64,000 bases of DNA from DATIXJ01 sp963714795 (GTDB lineage: Bacteria; Bacteroidota; Ignavibacteria; UBA10030; SZUA-254), in the NCBI GenBank assembly GCA_963714795.1, contig CAVQPS010000010.1, positions 310,001 to 374,000 on the forward strand. The letters are read 5' to 3'. Shown piece by piece: positions 35,992 to 45,478 of this stretch (position 1 is the stretch's first letter; the number at the start of each line of letters is the position of its first letter). The position numbers and the translations under genes are program-made. The notes below the pieces were generated by a model. It ran no database searches, was not told the origin of the DNA, and saw nothing but the letters and a program-made list of their open reading frames with translations.

Positions 35992-37260
35992 TTGAAATTT
36001 AAGTCGATCAAAGGAACAAAAGATATTCTCCCGGACGAAACTTACCGCTGGCAGTTCGTCGAGCAGAAGATTCGTTCGGTCATGCAATTATACAATTACC
36101 GTGAAATCCGGACTCCGGCATTTGAAGAAACGGCATTGTTCGCGCGCGGCATCGGCGAGCTGACCGATATCGTCGGCAAAGAAATGTATACGTTCCAGGA
36201 CCGGAGCGAAACAAGCCTTACGCTGAAACCGGAAATGACCGCATCCGTCATCCGCGCATACATCCAGCATAATCTCGGGGAACAGCAACCGCTCGTCAAA
36301 GTATTTTATATCGCGCCGATGTTCCGGCAGGAACGCCCTCAAGCCGGACGGTTGCGTCAGTTTCACCAATTCGGCGCGGAAGCGATCGGCGGCAGCCAGC
36401 CGGCAATCGACGCGGAAATTATCGCACTCGCCGTGGAAACATACCGATCGCTCGGCGTTAAAAATTTTACGGTAAAAATCAATTCGGTCGGATGTGAGCA
36501 ATGCCGGCCTGCATACAAAACCATTCTGAAAAATTTTCTCGAAAATGTTCGGACAACATTATCGGAAGAAAGTCAGCGGCGGCTGGATACGAATCCGTTG
36601 CGCATTTTAGACTCGAAAGATGAACAGGATCGATTATTGACACGCGACGCTCCGCTCATGAAGGATCATTTGTGTGAAGAGTGCTCGAAACATTTCAGCG
36701 AACTTCAGACATTACTGACATCGGATCAGATCAATTATGAAATCGACGGCAGAATTGTCCGCGGCCTCGATTACTACACCAAAACCGCATTCGAAATCGT
36801 CAGCACCGATTTGGGGTCGCAGGATGCACTCGCCGGCGGCGGTCGATACGATTTGCTCGTCAAAGAATTAGGCGGCAAGGAAACTCCGTCGGTCGGTTTC
36901 GCGGCAGGCATCGAGCGCTTGTTGATGACACTGGAAAAACAATCGCTGTTGAATGTCGTTCCCGCAAAACCTCTGATATTCTTTGCCGCTGCGGATGATG
37001 AGGGAAAACAATGGTCGCTGGCAACGGCACAAATGTTGCGTCAGCATGGCATTTCATGCGAAGTCGATCTTCTCGGCAGAAGTCTGAAAGCGCAAATGCG
37101 CGAGGCCGACCGCCAGTCGGCACAGTACGTCATCGTTGCCGGAAGCAACGAGCTTCAGGAGAAAAAAGTGAACATCAAATCGATGACTGACGGAAACCAA
37201 ACTACCGTCGCATTAGATGACTTATTGAATCAGGCAACATCATTGCAGGCGAACCGATGA
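35992..37260 (+). CDS. hisS: Histidyl-tRNA synthetase
   Basis: HisS charges tRNA-His. The 422-residue protein is a class II synthetase: motif 2 region MFRQERPQAGRLRQFHQFGAE, the histidine-specific RGLDYYTKTAFE loop, and GGGRYDLLVKELGG with GFAAGIERLL (motif 3). A C-terminal anticodon-binding domain starts near residue 325. The start is TTG at 35992 with GGAG seven bases upstream, giving the family-typical KFKSIKGTKDILP N-terminus. The stop overlaps the next gene by four bases. Confidence 0.96.
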   Translation: MKFKSIKGTKDILPDETYRWQFVEQKIRSVMQLYNYREIRTPAFEETALFARGIGELTDIVGKEMYTFQDRSETSLTLKPEMTASVIRAYIQHNLGEQQPLVKVFYIAPMFRQERPQAGRLRQFHQFGAEAIGGSQPAIDAEIIALAVETYRSLGVKNFTVKINSVGCEQCRPAYKTILKNFLENVRTTLSEESQRRLDTNPLRILDSKDEQDRLLTRDAPLMKDHLCEECSKHFSELQTLLTSDQINYEIDGRIVRGLDYYTKTAFEIVSTDLGSQDALAGGGRYDLLVKELGGKETPSVGFAAGIERLLMTLEKQSLLNVVPAKPLIFFAAADDEGKQWSLATAQMLRQHGISCEVDLLGRSLKAQMREADRQSAQYVIVAGSNELQEKKVNIKSMTDGNQTTVALDDLLNQATSLQANR

Positions 37261-37667
37261 AACAGGGAAAACGCGTGAAGCCGGTATTCCCCATCGAATA
37301 TCGTCTTCTCATCTTGCCGAAATATGACGATCGTGAAAAACAATTTTTCACATATATGGCATTGCGTACCGAGAACGAGTTTTCCAGCTTCCGGTATGAA
37401 ATCGTTGTGGAACCGGTCGTTATTGACCGCGTTCTGCAATTCAACATTCACGGATTGCGAGCACCGCAGGTGACAATTCCTCATTCCGGACCGGCAATAT
37501 TCGAAACGAAATTCTCCAATCTTCATGGAAGATACGAACTGATCGTGTCCAAACCGGGACGCGAGAAAAACACATTTACAATTTCCGTTTCCGACAAAGA
37601 AATCCTTTTGGAAGGAAACCCGCGGAATAAATTCGTTCACGTGACGACAACCGAACAAGAATTTTAA
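37257..37667 (+). CDS. Hypothetical protein (136 aa) between hisS and lgt
   Basis: This 136-residue protein overlaps hisS by ATGA and ends nine bases before lgt, so it is made from the same transcript. It has no signal peptide or membrane helix. The sequence alternates hydrophobic and polar residues, predicting mostly beta-strands (for example FRYEIVVEPVVIDRVLQFNI). I recognise no domain or active-site motif. Confidence 0.65.
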   Translation: MKQGKRVKPVFPIEYRLLILPKYDDREKQFFTYMALRTENEFSSFRYEIVVEPVVIDRVLQFNIHGLRAPQVTIPHSGPAIFETKFSNLHGRYELIVSKPGREKNTFTISVSDKEILLEGNPRNKFVHVTTTEQEF

Positions 37668-37676
37668 TTTAAAAAC

Positions 37677-38504
37677 ATGTATCCCGATTTATTTTCGATA
37701 GGTCCGTTTACCATCCACAGTTTCGGTTTGATGATGGGAATCGGTTTTATCATTGCCAGCTTCGTCCTGACGAAGGAATTGCGTCGCAAAAATATCGATC
37801 CCAACATGGGAAGTACGATCACGCTGATAGCCGTCATCTTCGGCGTCGTCGGTTCCAAAATGCTCTTCCTCATCGAAAGCTGGAGCGATTTCATCCGTGC
37901 GCCGATCAGCATGACATTTTCACCGGGCGGTTTGACGTGGTACGGCGGTTTTCTGCTCGCGACATTCGTCATTATGCTCTATGTGCGGAGGAAAAAAATT
38001 CCGTTCCTCAAAATTTGTGATGCCGCCGCGCCTGCTTTGATGATCGGTTACGGCGTTGCGCGCATCGGCTGTCATCTTGCCGGCGACGGCGATTACGGAA
38101 CACCCACAAATCTTCCCTGGGCAGCCGTATATTCCAAGGGAACATATCCGCCGTCCGCAGCATTCAGAGATTTTCCGGATATTGTCAAACAATACGGCGT
38201 CAACGGCGTTGTGCCCGATACGATCCCGGTTCACCCGACACCGATATACGAATTCCTCATGGCTGTCGTTTTATTTATTATTCTGTGGAAGATGAGAAAA
38301 CATATCACACAAAATGGCGTTCTGTTTATGTGGTATTTGATTTTCGCCGGTTCTGCACGGTTTTTGGTGGAATTTTTGAGATTAAATCCGCGATTACTGT
38401 TTGGACTTTCGGAAGCGCAATTGATTTCGATCGTGATTATCGGTTTTGGAATTTTCGGCCTGCGTCATTTGTTACAAAAGAAAGAGACGATTCCCGCGTC
38501 ATGA
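37677..38504 (+). CDS. lgt: Prolipoprotein diacylglyceryl transferase
   Basis: Lgt attaches diacylglycerol to the lipobox cysteine of prolipoproteins in the inner membrane. The 275-residue protein starts with IGPFTIHSFGLMMGIGF and carries PGGLTWYGGFL, the signature RIGCHLAGDGDYGTP with the essential arginine, and HPTPIYEFL. Seven membrane helices are predicted. The stop overlaps the next gene by ATGA. Predicted lipoproteins in this window (MsrA, NlpC/P60) would be its substrates. Confidence 0.96.
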   Translation: MYPDLFSIGPFTIHSFGLMMGIGFIIASFVLTKELRRKNIDPNMGSTITLIAVIFGVVGSKMLFLIESWSDFIRAPISMTFSPGGLTWYGGFLLATFVIMLYVRRKKIPFLKICDAAAPALMIGYGVARIGCHLAGDGDYGTPTNLPWAAVYSKGTYPPSAAFRDFPDIVKQYGVNGVVPDTIPVHPTPIYEFLMAVVLFIILWKMRKHITQNGVLFMWYLIFAGSARFLVEFLRLNPRLLFGLSEAQLISIVIIGFGIFGLRHLLQKKETIPAS

Positions 38505-38764
38505 TTCTTGTCGAAGTCTATTCGAAGAACGATTGTCACCTGTGCGATGTGGCAAAAGATGAGTTGAAGCGAATTCAACAGCAACATCCGTTCGAGTTAA
38601 AGATCATTTCGATTGAGCAGGACGATGCCTTATTGCAGAAATACAAAGAGCGCATTCCCGTCATTCACATCAACGGAACATTTGCATTTCAGTACCGTGT
38701 CCGCGAACAGGAATTCATCGACAAATTACATGAACTATCCAACAGCCCGCTGTCGCCGCGATGA
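38501..38764 (+). CDS. Glutaredoxin-like thioredoxin-fold protein
   Basis: This 87-residue protein has a CHLC redox motif (Cys12, Cys15) after the first strand (VEVYSKNDCHLC) and the cis-proline region RIPVIHING, the layout of the DUF836/glutaredoxin-like family. It should act in the cytoplasm as a small dithiol reductant. Four-base overlaps at both ends couple it to lgt and to the following small membrane protein. Confidence 0.85.
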   Translation: MILVEVYSKNDCHLCDVAKDELKRIQQQHPFELKIISIEQDDALLQKYKERIPVIHINGTFAFQYRVREQEFIDKLHELSNSPLSPR

Positions 38765-38928
38765 AACACCCGTGGTTTGCAAAGATGCTCGAAGCCGTCG
38801 GTATCGCAGCATTGATGATCGCATTCGTCGTCGGCATCTACGGCGATGAATGGGGCGAGTTGTACCTGTTTCTCGGCGGCATCGCCGTATTTTTTATCGG
38901 ACGATACTTCGAGAAGCACCGAAAATAA
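38761..38928 (+). CDS. Small two-helix membrane protein (55 aa)
   Basis: The frame starts with ATG overlapping the glutaredoxin stop (ATGA) and encodes 55 residues. Two hydrophobic segments (AVGIAALMIAFVVGIYG and LYLFLGGIAVFFIG) are separated by DEWGE, and a basic tail (RYFEKHRK) follows. The coupling overlap and clean hydrophobic pattern support a real gene. No family or function is recognised. Its position between a thiol protein and an rRNA methyltransferase gives no firm hint. Confidence 0.65.
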   Translation: MKHPWFAKMLEAVGIAALMIAFVVGIYGDEWGELYLFLGGIAVFFIGRYFEKHRK

Positions 38929-38982
38929 TTTTTTTAACGAATTAACCGATGTATTACGAACCGTCATTTATGTGAGGTAATT

Positions 38983-39786
38983 ATGTTTGAAGACCAGAGA
39001 GAAATGGAAATACTGCCGCCGTTACGCGTCATTCATGACCGCAAACCGACGGCGAATATCATTGCGGGACGAAATCCCGTGATGGAAGCGCTCAAAGCCG
39101 GAACGCTGATTGAAAAAGTTGTGATCCTTGCCGGCGTGAAAGGCAATATCATTGAAAAAATACGGCAAATGGCAAAACGGAACCGCGTGCCGTGCGTGGA
39201 AGTCGGAAAGCAGAAATTCCGCGACCTTGTCAGCGACACCACGACGCAAGGCGTCGTTGCCATCGTCGGGACCAAGGCATACGTTGAAATGGACGACATC
39301 CTTGCCGTTGCCAAAGAACGCAACGAGCCGCCATTTGTTTTGATTCTTGATGAAATCGAAGATCCGCAAAACCTTGGCGCGCTGATCCGCACTGCCGAAT
39401 GCGCGGGCGTTCACGGCGCGGTGATTCCGAAACATCACGCTGCGTCGGTCAATCAAACGGTTGCGAAAACGTCTGCCGGAGCAAGCGAGCATTTACCGGT
39501 GGCAAAGGTGACGAACATCGTCTCAACACTTGAAGAATTAAAATCAAAAGGATTATGGATCGTCGGTACCGATGCAGCAGCGGAAAAAGTTTATACGGAA
39601 ATCGATTACACGATGCCGATCGCGATGGTCATTGGCAATGAAGGAAAAGGTATCCGCCAGTTGGTGAAAGAGAAATGCGATTTCGTTGTGAAGATACCGG
39701 TTTACGGAAAAGTAGAATCGCTTAATGCTTCCGTTGCCGGCGCGTTAATTTTATATGAAGTTGTAAGAAAACGGAAGAAATTCTAA
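38983..39786 (+). CDS. rlmB: TrmH-family 2'-O-methyltransferase (RlmB-like)
   Basis: This 267-residue SPOUT enzyme probably methylates G2251 of 23S rRNA. The N-terminal substrate-binding domain begins GRNPVMEALKAG. The three SPOUT motifs are ILDEIEDPQNLGALIRTAE, IGNEGKGIRQLV and SLNASVAGALILYE. RlmB and related TrmH enzymes are hard to separate by sequence, so the target is likely but not certain. A GTGAGG ribosome-binding site precedes the ATG and a strong terminator follows. Confidence 0.92.
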   Translation: MFEDQREMEILPPLRVIHDRKPTANIIAGRNPVMEALKAGTLIEKVVILAGVKGNIIEKIRQMAKRNRVPCVEVGKQKFRDLVSDTTTQGVVAIVGTKAYVEMDDILAVAKERNEPPFVLILDEIEDPQNLGALIRTAECAGVHGAVIPKHHAASVNQTVAKTSAGASEHLPVAKVTNIVSTLEELKSKGLWIVGTDAAAEKVYTEIDYTMPIAMVIGNEGKGIRQLVKEKCDFVVKIPVYGKVESLNASVAGALILYEVVRKRKKF

Positions 39787-39814
39787 AAGATCAAAGTTGT
39801 ATAGATTAAACAAA

Positions 39815-39846
39815 GAAGGCGCCTACGAACGAGGCGCCTTTTTTTC
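39815..39846 (+). terminator. Rho-independent terminator after rlmB
   Basis: AGGCGCC (39817-39823) pairs with GGCGCCT (39833-39839) around a nine-base loop and is followed by a run of at least six T. It lies 30 bases after the rlmB stop. The facing minus-strand gene ends just beyond, and the stem may serve it weakly as well. Confidence 0.92.
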
Positions 39847-39869
39847 GATGTGAAAAATCGTTCAGAGAT

Positions 39870-41450
39870 TCATTTCATTAGCACCATCTTCTTCGTCTGC
39901 ACAAAATCTCCCGCAACAATCCTGTAAAAATAAACACCGCTTGGAACATTGAGAGCATTCCAATTAATGGAGTGTTCCCCCGGTTCTATTTTGCCATTGA
40001 CAAGAGTTGCAATTTGCTGACCCAAAATATCATAAACAGTCAGAGTAACATAGTTTGCCTTTGCAAGTGTGTAAGTAATTTGTGTTGCAGGATTGAATGG
40101 GTTGGGATAATTTTGAGATAAAATAAATTGATTGGGTAGCTGGCCGGGCTCTTTTACAGCAGTCACATGCTGAAAAGTATTTATGAATCTTGAAAAATTT
40201 ACCCATGAATCATTACGCCAAAACTCCAGCAATTCACTTGTTAGGTTCCCGTTTGAATCATATGTATAGAGCATTTCATCCCCGTATACCCAAACATCCC
40301 CATCTCCATTGTTGACCAGTTCGGAAGCCACATGCCCCTTTACATCAAATGTGTAAATATATTGAATATTATTTACCCAAGCATTGTTATTCCAATCCTT
40401 TACCGAATAACTGGTTTCGTTTTCGTTCGCATCATATGTTAACGTGGTTAATGAAATGTTTCCCCACGCACTATCGTGCCAGCCCTGGTATAATTCGCTA
40501 GTTTCCCGTCTGCTCGCATCGTAGGTATAAATAAATTGGTAGCTGTTGTTCCAAACACTACCATCCCAAAGTTCGTCCAATGAAATAGTTTGATTACCGT
40601 TCGCATCGTAGGTGTATCTGCTTTGGAAATCGTTCACCCATGTTTTACCGTTCCATGATTGAGCTAGTTGCTTGGTTTCATGTCCGTTTGAATCATATGT
40701 ATAAATGTTCTGATTAGAATTTTCCCACACACTGTCATTCCACGTTTGTTCCAAGAATTGAGTTTGGTGCCCACTTGAATCATAGGCATAAACATCCCTG
40801 CCCCAACTCACCCACCTATCCGCATACCAATTTTGGCCAACAAAACTGATTTCGTTACCATTCCCATCATAATCAAAAATGCTTTGGCTCCAGTTACCCC
40901 ACCCCGTACTGTCCCATATTTGGAATAAATCTCTAGTCTCATCCCCATTTGCATCATAAGAATAACTATGCTGAGAGTAATTCAACCACCCACCCATCCA
41001 CACTTGATATATAGAATTAGTAATGCCTTCCTTCACATCGTACATATTAATATCTTGAAATTCATATGCCCACACACTATCATCCCAAGACTCACCTACT
41101 TCATTGACTTTGTTACCACGTGAATCGGTTGTGGTACTGTCCTTCGACTCATTAATCCAGACAGTGTCATTCCACTGTTGAGAAATGTCAACAACAATCA
41201 TTCCACCAGCAAGAACCGTTTTCTTTGAACGAATTTTGTTCTGATGAGCATCCAACCTTTGTTTGATTGAATCTAATGTTGAAGATAGAGAATGGTAAAA
41301 ATCATGTTGATGGGGTTTAACGATGCGAAACTGATTTCGTAGCGTATCAAAAGATCTTTCAAATTGATTGGGGAATTTTGGCTGAGACTGAACTGTAAAA
41401 CCAAAAATCAGCAGAAATGAAACCAAAACAAGTATTCTAAATTTCACCAT
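39870..41450 (-). CDS. Secreted 29-residue-repeat protein with type IX sorting domain
   Basis: The 526-residue protein has a signal peptide (about 1-22, ending VQSQP) and a short helical region. About ten tandem repeats of 29 residues follow, with the pattern YDxNGxET then two tryptophans (positions 15 and 20) and aromatic strands (for example IYTYDSNG). This resembles YD-type repeats and predicts a long beta-solenoid or propeller. The C-terminal sorting domain starts at about residue 435 (LSQNYPNPFNPATQ) and ends TKKMVLMK. No catalytic motif is visible. A surface structural or adhesive role is possible. Confidence 0.85.
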   Translation of the reverse strand: MVKFRILVLVSFLLIFGFTVQSQPKFPNQFERSFDTLRNQFRIVKPHQHDFYHSLSSTLDSIKQRLDAHQNKIRSKKTVLAGGMIVVDISQQWNDTVWINESKDSTTTDSRGNKVNEVGESWDDSVWAYEFQDINMYDVKEGITNSIYQVWMGGWLNYSQHSYSYDANGDETRDLFQIWDSTGWGNWSQSIFDYDGNGNEISFVGQNWYADRWVSWGRDVYAYDSSGHQTQFLEQTWNDSVWENSNQNIYTYDSNGHETKQLAQSWNGKTWVNDFQSRYTYDANGNQTISLDELWDGSVWNNSYQFIYTYDASRRETSELYQGWHDSAWGNISLTTLTYDANENETSYSVKDWNNNAWVNNIQYIYTFDVKGHVASELVNNGDGDVWVYGDEMLYTYDSNGNLTSELLEFWRNDSWVNFSRFINTFQHVTAVKEPGQLPNQFILSQNYPNPFNPATQITYTLAKANYVTLTVYDILGQQIATLVNGKIEPGEHSINWNALNVPSGVYFYRIVAGDFVQTKKMVLMK

Positions 41451-41574
41451 GAAACTCCCGACTGTGAAACCCTTGACGGCTTAAGAATTAGAAACGCAAG
41501 AAGAACGAGATGGAATAGAAGTGATGGGTAATGGTAACAATTCGGAACACCAAAATCAAGCGATAGCCTTTTTA

Positions 41575-42942
41575 TTACCCATTTTCTTTGTTTTCTTCCC
41601 CTTCCCGCTCAAGACCGTATTTCTTGATCTTCGTGTAGAGATGGCTTCGCTCCATCTCGAGCGCTTCGGCAGTTTTCGAAACATTCCAGTTATGAATTTG
41701 CAGTTGATGTTCGATGAACGCCGCCTCGGCTTTGTCTTTGAAATCCTGAAACGACCGGCTCGATTGAATCAGGTCGGATAAATCGCCTGGCCGCGCATAC
41801 GACAGCGTCTCAAGATCGCCGACGTCGATACTATTGCTGTTCGACATGATGACCAGCCGCTCGATGGTGTTGCGAAGCTCACGAACATTTCCCTTCCATG
41901 CCATACCTTTCAGAATTTGAGCGGCGCCGTCGTTCAATCGCTTTCGTGCCATACCGTTGCGCAAACTGAATTCTTCCACAAATGCCGCGGCAAGCAAAGG
42001 AATATCGTCGCGCCGGTCACGCAGCGGCGGAACAGCAATCAGAATAACATTCAAGCGGTGAAACAGGTCTTCGCGAAACCGTCCTCCCTGGATTTCTTCC
42101 GTTAAATTTTTATTCGTCGCGGCAATGACGCGCACATCGACGTGAACGGTTTTGTTGCCGCCGACCCGTTCCACTTTTTGTTCCTCCAGCACGCGCAACA
42201 CTTTTGCCTGCGCCTGCAAACTCATGTCACCGATCTCATCCAAAAAAATCGTCCCGCCGTCCGCCTGCTCGAATTTTCCGATCCGTTGGACGGTTGCGCC
42301 GGTAAACGATCCTTTTTCATGTCCGAACAGTTCCGATTCTATCAATTCGGAAGGAATCGCCGCGCAATTCACTTCGATCATCGGCATCGGCGAACGCCGG
42401 CTTGCACGGTGAATACCGCGTGCGACAAGTTCTTTGCCGCTGCCGCTCTCGCCGGAAATTAAAACGCGCGCATCGGTCGGGCCCACACGCTGAATGAGGG
42501 CAAGAATTTCCTTGATCTTCGGACTGTTGCCAAGTATACGTTCATTGGTACGGAGTTCTTTGACCGTTGCAGCAAGTTGCTTTTTTTCAAGAGCATTACG
42601 GAGTGTTATCAGCAATTTATCACGGTCGAGCGGTTTGGCAAGATAATCGAATGCGCCGAGTTTTGTCGCTTCAACGGCGGTCTCAAATGTACCATGCCCG
42701 GAAATCATAATCACCGGAACATCGGCATCGACCTGCTTGATCGCTTTCAGCACTTCGATGCCGTCCATCCCGGACGGCATTTTGATGTCGAGCAAAACGG
42801 CATCGGGCAGTCGTTCTTTGAATACAGAAATTCCTTTACTCCCGTTCTCGGCGAAGAGAACCGAATATTTTTCGTATTCGAGAATCATCGTAATGGAATC
42901 GCGAATACTTTTTTCGTCGTCGATAACAAGAATGGTGCGCAT
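41575..42942 (-). CDS. NtrC-family sigma-54-dependent response regulator
   Basis: This 455-residue regulator has a receiver domain (DD at residues 8-9, phosphorylated Asp52, Lys103). Its AAA+ domain carries Walker A GESGSGK (164-170), the sigma-54 contact loop GSFTGA (211-216) in place of the commoner GAFTGA, and Walker B (IFLDEIGDM). A C-terminal Fis-type helix-turn-helix lies near 415-445. It activates RNA polymerase with sigma-54, so the organism should have rpoN. No histidine kinase gene is adjacent. The start overlaps the stop of the upstream gene by one base (TAATG), with GGAGG ahead. Confidence 0.95.
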   Translation of the reverse strand: MRTILVIDDEKSIRDSITMILEYEKYSVLFAENGSKGISVFKERLPDAVLLDIKMPSGMDGIEVLKAIKQVDADVPVIMISGHGTFETAVEATKLGAFDYLAKPLDRDKLLITLRNALEKKQLAATVKELRTNERILGNSPKIKEILALIQRVGPTDARVLISGESGSGKELVARGIHRASRRSPMPMIEVNCAAIPSELIESELFGHEKGSFTGATVQRIGKFEQADGGTIFLDEIGDMSLQAQAKVLRVLEEQKVERVGGNKTVHVDVRVIAATNKNLTEEIQGGRFREDLFHRLNVILIAVPPLRDRRDDIPLLAAAFVEEFSLRNGMARKRLNDGAAQILKGMAWKGNVRELRNTIERLVIMSNSNSIDVGDLETLSYARPGDLSDLIQSSRSFQDFKDKAEAAFIEHQLQIHNWNVSKTAEALEMERSHLYTKIKKYGLEREGEENKENG

Positions 42943-43682
42943 TATTTTCCTCCATGATCAAGACTATCCGGCATCGAATTTTTCTTAACGGGAATTTGGA
43001 AAAACTCCGACGGGAGACGGTGGTTATCATCGAGCACCGCAAGTCCGAACCTGCTTCCCAGTCTATTCGCACGTCTATCCCGTATGTCATCGACACCCCC
43101 GACAATGACGGCATCTTCCCCGACTTCAATAAAATCGCCGATCCGCACAGCCGGATGCGAAGATTCCATCAACACAGTTAAAAAAGCTGAACCGAAAAAG
43201 TGCTGCAATTTATCCCTGTCACCTTCCGGCGGAGTATCATCGTACAACCGCACGGGAAGATGACGGAGCCGCCGGTCAAATTCTTCATCGCTTTCATTGG
43301 AGAGCGGAAAAAATAAACTCAGAAATGGTATTTTGAATCCGACCGTTCGGTGATCGAATGTCGCAATCGCGGAAAGAAATAATGCCACGGCGGTATTATT
43401 GTTCGTCAACTGCATCGCATGAATATAAATTGCATCCACCGACTTCCGGTCGCCGTAGATTTTCCGGATGTTGCGAAATGTGCGGCTTCGGATAAACGAT
43501 TTCATTTCGATGCCATGCTGAATAAAAAACGGCGGAAGCCAAGTGTACAAACAACTGAGCGGCGCCGGATCATCAAACGTAAAATAACTGCTGAGCGAAT
43601 CGGATGCAGGTTGCTCCGGCTGGCTTTGAACCTCCTGACAAATTATAGAAAACAGAAATATGGTCAGAATTGCAAAACGCAT
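42942..43682 (-). CDS. Exported protein of unknown function (246 aa) coupled to the NtrC regulator
   Basis: A signal peptide (about 1-20, ending VQSQP) is followed by a soluble domain with a DKLQHFFGSAFLT motif and a later GGVDDIRDRRANRLGS segment. The pattern is reminiscent of small periplasmic proteins with a histidine-containing helix, but I cannot name the family. It lies three bases after the carboxyltransferase stop and overlaps the NtrC start, so it is in the same operon. Its position suggests a signal-sensing or envelope role for the regulator, which is inference. Confidence 0.65.
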   Translation of the reverse strand: MRFAILTIFLFSIICQEVQSQPEQPASDSLSSYFTFDDPAPLSCLYTWLPPFFIQHGIEMKSFIRSRTFRNIRKIYGDRKSVDAIYIHAMQLTNNNTAVALFLSAIATFDHRTVGFKIPFLSLFFPLSNESDEEFDRRLRHLPVRLYDDTPPEGDRDKLQHFFGSAFLTVLMESSHPAVRIGDFIEVGEDAVIVGGVDDIRDRRANRLGSRFGLAVLDDNHRLPSEFFQIPVKKNSMPDSLDHGGK

Positions 43683-43685
43683 CCA

Positions 43686-45341
43686 TTACACTTGAATAAC
43701 GCCGGGATTGAACGGCGGAAGATGCGCATTGTTCGATGCAACAGCAATGCCACGGGAAATAATTTTCCGTGTGTCGACCGGATCGATGATACCGTCGACC
43801 CACAACCGCGCAGCGGCATACAACGGATCGAGTTCGCTGTTATACCGGTTGGAAATTTCCGCCAATAATTTCTTCTCTTCTTCTCTGGAAATTTTTTCAC
43901 CTTTTGCCGACAGTTGCTGAACCCGGATACTGAGAAGCGTTTCACTTGCCTGTTTTCCACCCATCACGGCGATTTGCGCAGTCGGGTAAGCAAAAATTAA
44001 TCGCGGATCGTACGCTTTGCCGCACATCGCATAATTGCCCGCGCCGTAACTGTTGCCGACGATAAACGTCAGCTTCGGCACCACACTATTGGCAACGGCA
44101 TTCACCATCTTCGCACCGTCTTTGATAATGCCGCCCTGCTCGGCACGCGTCCCGACCATAAATCCTGTCACGTCCTGGAAAAATACGAGCGGAATTTTTT
44201 TCTGATTGCAATTTAAAATAAACCGCGCGCCTTTATCGGCGCTTTCACTGTAGATGACCCCGCCGACCTGCATCTCTCCTTTTTTCGTTTTCGTCACCGA
44301 CCGCTGGTTAGCAACAATGCCGACTGCCCATCCGTCAACGCGAGCATACGCAGTAATAATTGTTTTGCCATAGCCGGCTTTATACTCATCGAATTCTCCG
44401 GCATCGACAATTCTTGCAAGAACCTGATACATATCGTACGGTTTCGCACGATCGTCCGGAATCAAACCGTAAATTTCTTTCGCATCGAATGCAGGTGCTT
44501 TCGGTGCAATCCTATCGAATCCCGCTTTTGGCTGCGCGCCGAGTTTCTGTATGAGACTGCGAATCGTTTCAAGACAGACGTCATCATTCGGCATTTTGTA
44601 ATCGGTCACGCCGCTGATTTCGCAATGCATTTCCGCGCCGCCGAGATTCTCAAGATCTGCTTCTTCGCCGATAGCGGCTTTCACGAGGAACGGTCCGGCA
44701 AGAAACACGCTTCCGGTTTTGTCGACAATCATTGCCTCGTCGGACATGATCGGAAGATACGCACCGCCGGCAACACACGGTCCCATAATCGCGGCGATCT
44801 GCGGAATTCCCATCGACGACATCACGGCATTATTTCGAAATATCCTTCCGAAATGTTCTTTATCCGGAAAAATTTCACTTTGCATCGGCAGGAAAACGCC
44901 TGCAGAATCGACAAGATAGACGATCGGCAAACGGTTCTCGATCGAAATTTCCTGCGCGCGAAGATTTTTCTTGCACGTCATCGGAAACCACGCACCGGCT
45001 TTCACCGTTGCATCATTTGCAACAATAACAACATCGCGCCCATGAATTGTTCCGATGCCGAAGACGGTTCCGGACGAGGGCGCGCCGCCGTATTCTTCAT
45101 ACATCCCGTATGCCGTAAACAATCCCACTTCCAAAAAATCGCTGTTCGGATCGATCAGTTTTTGGATTCGCTCACGTGCCGTCAGTTTCCCGCGCTTATG
45201 ATGCTTGTCGATTGCTCCATTGCCGCCGCCGAGTTTGACGGCATCCGCTTTCGCATTCATCATCCGCAAAGCATTTTGCAGATTATCCGCATACTTTTCG
45301 TACGTGACTGTTTTGTCGATAGGAGTTCCGAATGCCGGCAT
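43686..45341 (-). CDS. Acyl-CoA carboxylase, carboxyltransferase (beta) subunit
   Basis: This 551-residue protein is the biotin-dependent carboxyltransferase of the propionyl/methylcrotonyl-CoA carboxylase type. The N-terminal half has HKRGKLTARERI and GRDVVIVANDATVKAGAWFP. The C-terminal half has FMVGTRAEQGGIIKDGAKMV and GAGNYAMCGKAYDPR. The acyl-binding sequence FLPMQSEIFPD is close to methylcrotonyl-CoA carboxylases. The acyl-CoA dehydrogenase gene 138 bases upstream would fit leucine breakdown. No biotin carboxylase subunit lies in this window. Confidence 0.88.
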   Translation of the reverse strand: MPAFGTPIDKTVTYEKYADNLQNALRMMNAKADAVKLGGGNGAIDKHHKRGKLTARERIQKLIDPNSDFLEVGLFTAYGMYEEYGGAPSSGTVFGIGTIHGRDVVIVANDATVKAGAWFPMTCKKNLRAQEISIENRLPIVYLVDSAGVFLPMQSEIFPDKEHFGRIFRNNAVMSSMGIPQIAAIMGPCVAGGAYLPIMSDEAMIVDKTGSVFLAGPFLVKAAIGEEADLENLGGAEMHCEISGVTDYKMPNDDVCLETIRSLIQKLGAQPKAGFDRIAPKAPAFDAKEIYGLIPDDRAKPYDMYQVLARIVDAGEFDEYKAGYGKTIITAYARVDGWAVGIVANQRSVTKTKKGEMQVGGVIYSESADKGARFILNCNQKKIPLVFFQDVTGFMVGTRAEQGGIIKDGAKMVNAVANSVVPKLTFIVGNSYGAGNYAMCGKAYDPRLIFAYPTAQIAVMGGKQASETLLSIRVQQLSAKGEKISREEEKKLLAEISNRYNSELDPLYAAARLWVDGIIDPVDTRKIISRGIAVASNNAHLPPFNPGVIQV

Positions 45342-45478
45342 TACAATCTTCCCTTTTTCTCTGTGGTTAATGTATTCGTAAAAATTTCGATACTCTCATG
45401 GTTTGGATTCAGCAATGTAAAAACAACGATGAACGCGTTCAGGCGGGAGTACTGCATGGGAAAGATACAAAGATAATG

